From: RGIG6307 sp964424345
GTDB lineage: Bacteria > Bacillota > Clostridia > Lachnospirales > Lachnospiraceae
DNA length: 61,808 nt
Assembly (NCBI GenBank): GCA_964424345.1
Contig: CAYRIK010000008.1
Coordinates: forward strand, 1 to 61,808
Direction of reading: 5' to 3'
Part shown: positions 60,352 to 61,808 of the stretch, one piece after another
Numbering within the stretch: position 1 is the stretch's first letter
Layout: each line of letters opens with the position of its first letter
Notes under the pieces: generated by a model
Seen by the model: only the letters and a program-made list of their open reading frames with translations
Databases searched by the model: none
Told to the model about the DNA's origin: nothing
Position numbers and translations under genes: made by a program

Positions 60352-61808
60352 AATAAAAAAAATCTGGGAAAACAGTAACATCTGGACTGCGGTACTTTGT
60401 ATCGCAGCCCTTCTTTTCATTGTAGTACCAATGACATATATTTCAAAATATATGTGGCCTGTATCCGATGATTTTGAACTGAGTCTTTGGACGAAGGAAG
60501 CGTATGAGATGACAGGAAGTTTTTTGCAGGTGTTAAAAAGAGCATGGGATTTTGTTGTATATAAATATTTTAACTGGCAGGGTGCATATTCTTCTATTTT
60601 TTTGATGGCATTACAACCGGGAATATTTGGAGATGAACATTATTGGATTGGTGTTGTACTTATTATGTTCAGTTTACTTATCGGCATTTTTTCATTATCA
60701 TATGTGCTGATGGTAAAGCAAGGTAAAGCACCAAAGAGTATATGGCTTTCTATAACGTCACTCGTAACATTTGCGTGGTTTTTGCGTGTGATGTACACAG
60801 AGGAAGCCTTTTATTGGTGGACAGGCGCTTCTTATTATACAGGCTTTTATGCGTGGGGCATGATGATTGCAGCAGCAATGTTTTGTTTCTATACGGATTG
60901 GGAAAAGTATGGCAAAATCCGAAAGAGTTTCTTCTATATAATAGGGGTAGCTGCATGCCTGTTTGTAGCAGGAGGAAATTTCCCAACAACGCTGATGCTT
61001 GTGTTGATTGGTGCCGGGCTTATGGCAGCGGCCTTCTTTCATAAGAAGAAAAGCTTTGCAGTTATTACTACATATACAGTAACAACACTTGCTGGTCTTT
61101 TAATTAGTGTGCTTGCACCGGGAAGCTCTAATCATATGAACAACGATTTTGAAGCAGATATATCTGCAATAGAAGCAATTTTTATTTCGACTCGAGATGG
61201 ATTAAAATATATTGTAAGTTGGACAAATATTTCTGTTGTAATGTTGTTTGTATTTTTACTTCCGCTTATTTTACAGCTTGTAAAAAGCTGTGGATGTAAA
61301 TTTCGTTTTCCGGTTATCGTAACAATACTTTCTGGCGGATTATATCTTTCTGAATATGCACCAGTTTCTTATGCGTTTGGTGGTTATGCACCGGGAAGAA
61401 TGATCAACCTATATTATATCAATTTCTTCTGGCTGCTATTATTTAATGTATTCTATTGGTTAGGATGGATATACAGATTGGCAGAAAAGAAAAATCCAAG
61501 TATGACTGCAAAGATACTTCGTACGCAGAAGATGTGGCAGCCAATATATATAGTAATTGCCGGAATCTTCTTTTTGGCAGCGACAGTTAAGGTTGGCGTT
61601 ACAAATACAAATTTGTATTGGGTATATACGGAACTTTATCATGGCTATTACAAACAAGTAGATGATTTTGTTGCAGAGCGTGTGGCATACTTTGAAGAAC
61701 ATCAGGGAGAAGATGTAGCAGTAAAACGTATACCATATGAAAGTGTGATTACTTATTTTGGAGATTTGTTCCCGGATAAAGATCATTTGGTTAATCAAAC
61801 GATGGCAG
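60341..61808 (+). CDS. DUF6056-like polytopic membrane protein, cut by the window edge
   Basis: The frame from the ATG at 60341 (overlapping the pseB end) has no stop up to the right edge, giving at least 489 residues. It has a first helix (about residues 14-35), then the acidic WPVSDDFELSLWTKEAYEMT loop, YNWQGAYSS-type segment, EEAFYWWTGASYYTGFYAWG and more than ten helices. APGSSNHMNNDF and YAPGRMINLYYINFFWLL are further DUF6056-style blocks. Such proteins are often in polysaccharide loci and are thought to be GT-C-like, without proven activity. The last third is soluble. Its 3' end lies outside the window. Confidence 0.75.
   Translation, partial: MKSKIKKIWENSNIWTAVLCIAALLFIVVPMTYISKYMWPVSDDFELSLWTKEAYEMTGSFLQVLKRAWDFVVYKYFNWQGAYSSIFLMALQPGIFGDEHYWIGVVLIMFSLLIGIFSLSYVLMVKQGKAPKSIWLSITSLVTFAWFLRVMYTEEAFYWWTGASYYTGFYAWGMMIAAAMFCFYTDWEKYGKIRKSFFYIIGVAACLFVAGGNFPTTLMLVLIGAGLMAAAFFHKKKSFAVITTYTVTTLAGLLISVLAPGSSNHMNNDFEADISAIEAIFISTRDGLKYIVSWTNISVVMLFVFLLPLILQLVKSCGCKFRFPVIVTILSGGLYLSEYAPVSYAFGGYAPGRMINLYYINFFWLLLFNVFYWLGWIYRLAEKKNPSMTAKILRTQKMWQPIYIVIAGIFFLAATVKVGVTNTNLYWVYTELYHGYYKQVDDFVAERVAYFEEHQGEDVAVKRIPYESVITYFGDLFPDKDHLVNQTMA

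Noticed and set aside
1..61808. CRISPR arrays, tRNA or rRNA genes, insertion sequences, transposases or integrases
   Set aside because: I looked for regular spaced repeats, cloverleaf-like sequences, rRNA signatures and transposase or integrase motifs and recognised none. The one tandem repeat is the 27-bp duplication in the DUF975 gene.

Overview
The window looks like chromosomal DNA of a low-GC, spore-forming Gram-positive anaerobe of the Clostridia, most likely the family Lachnospiraceae. The evidence is the set of families: a transketolase split into two genes, a stand-alone MsmK-type sugar ABC ATPase followed by a CdaR/PucR regulator, a SipL-type SPOCS-LysM spore morphogenesis protein, a Spo0A C-terminal-domain protein, DUF3048 and divergent-PAP2 proteins, DUF6128-, DUF6044- and DUF6056-like proteins, and consensus Gram-positive promoters. 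The genus cannot be decided from the sequence alone.

Layout. (1) 1-6200 is an accessory-looking patch with a broken lipoprotein gene, a possible HTH gene fragment, a PHP phosphoesterase, a shortened DUF488-like ORF, DUF975, YdcF and rhomboid membrane proteins, several small proteins (one a 56-residue EF-hand-like protein) and a metallophosphoesterase. (2) 6250-13700 holds a DUF885 hydrolase (minus strand), the transketolase pair with rpe, a heavily decayed DUF6044-like membrane gene and metG. (3) 13780-18600 holds a GNAT acetyltransferase, a YesL-like membrane protein, MsmK, a CdaR regulator and a DUF6128 protein. (4) 18600-24710 holds a PflX-like radical SAM protein, the SRP RNA and tadA (all minus), then a K+/H+ antiporter and dnaX-ybaB-recR (plus). 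(5) 24770-30290 holds sipL, a GH78 rhamnosidase-like gene, an orphan response regulator with a substituted phosphoacceptor residue, and a membrane-anchored NPCBM-like protein. (6) 30500-39050 holds the SOS-linked uvrBA pair, an MreB homologue and recD2. (7) 39080-43600 continues recD2 into comF, two membrane proteins, the c-di-AMP synthase cdaA, its partner cdaR and an HPr-like protein. (8) 43600-46800 holds DUF3048 and PAP2-like genes (minus), a GtrB-type glycosyltransferase and the Spo0A-C protein. (9) From about 46850 to the right edge there is one long plus-strand surface-polysaccharide locus: large membrane proteins, an initiating sugar-phosphate transferase, a Wzz-like chain-length protein with a degenerate kinase tail, six further glycosyltransferases, an EpsG-type polymerase, and pseC and pseB, followed by a DUF6056 membrane protein that runs off the end.

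How the parts work together. Region 9 has most of the logic of a Wzy-type pathway: a lipid-linked initiating sugar, stepwise glycosyl transfer, polymerisation and length control. PseB and PseC supply a 4-amino-6-deoxy sugar nucleotide, possibly on the way to pseudaminic acid. No flippase is visible, so the locus probably continues past the window. Regions 3 and 7 hold general sugar-uptake energisation, c-di-AMP and HPr functions. Regions 4 and 6 are core replication, repair and RNA functions.

The most noteworthy observations are the D-to-E/T-to-N receiver domain, the receiver-less Spo0A effector protein, the recR terminator that holds the ribosome binding site of sipL, a Rex-like operator in front of transketolase, the multi-lesion DUF6044-like pseudogene, the P-loop-less kinase tail on the Wzz protein, and the genomic arrangement around the SRP RNA.
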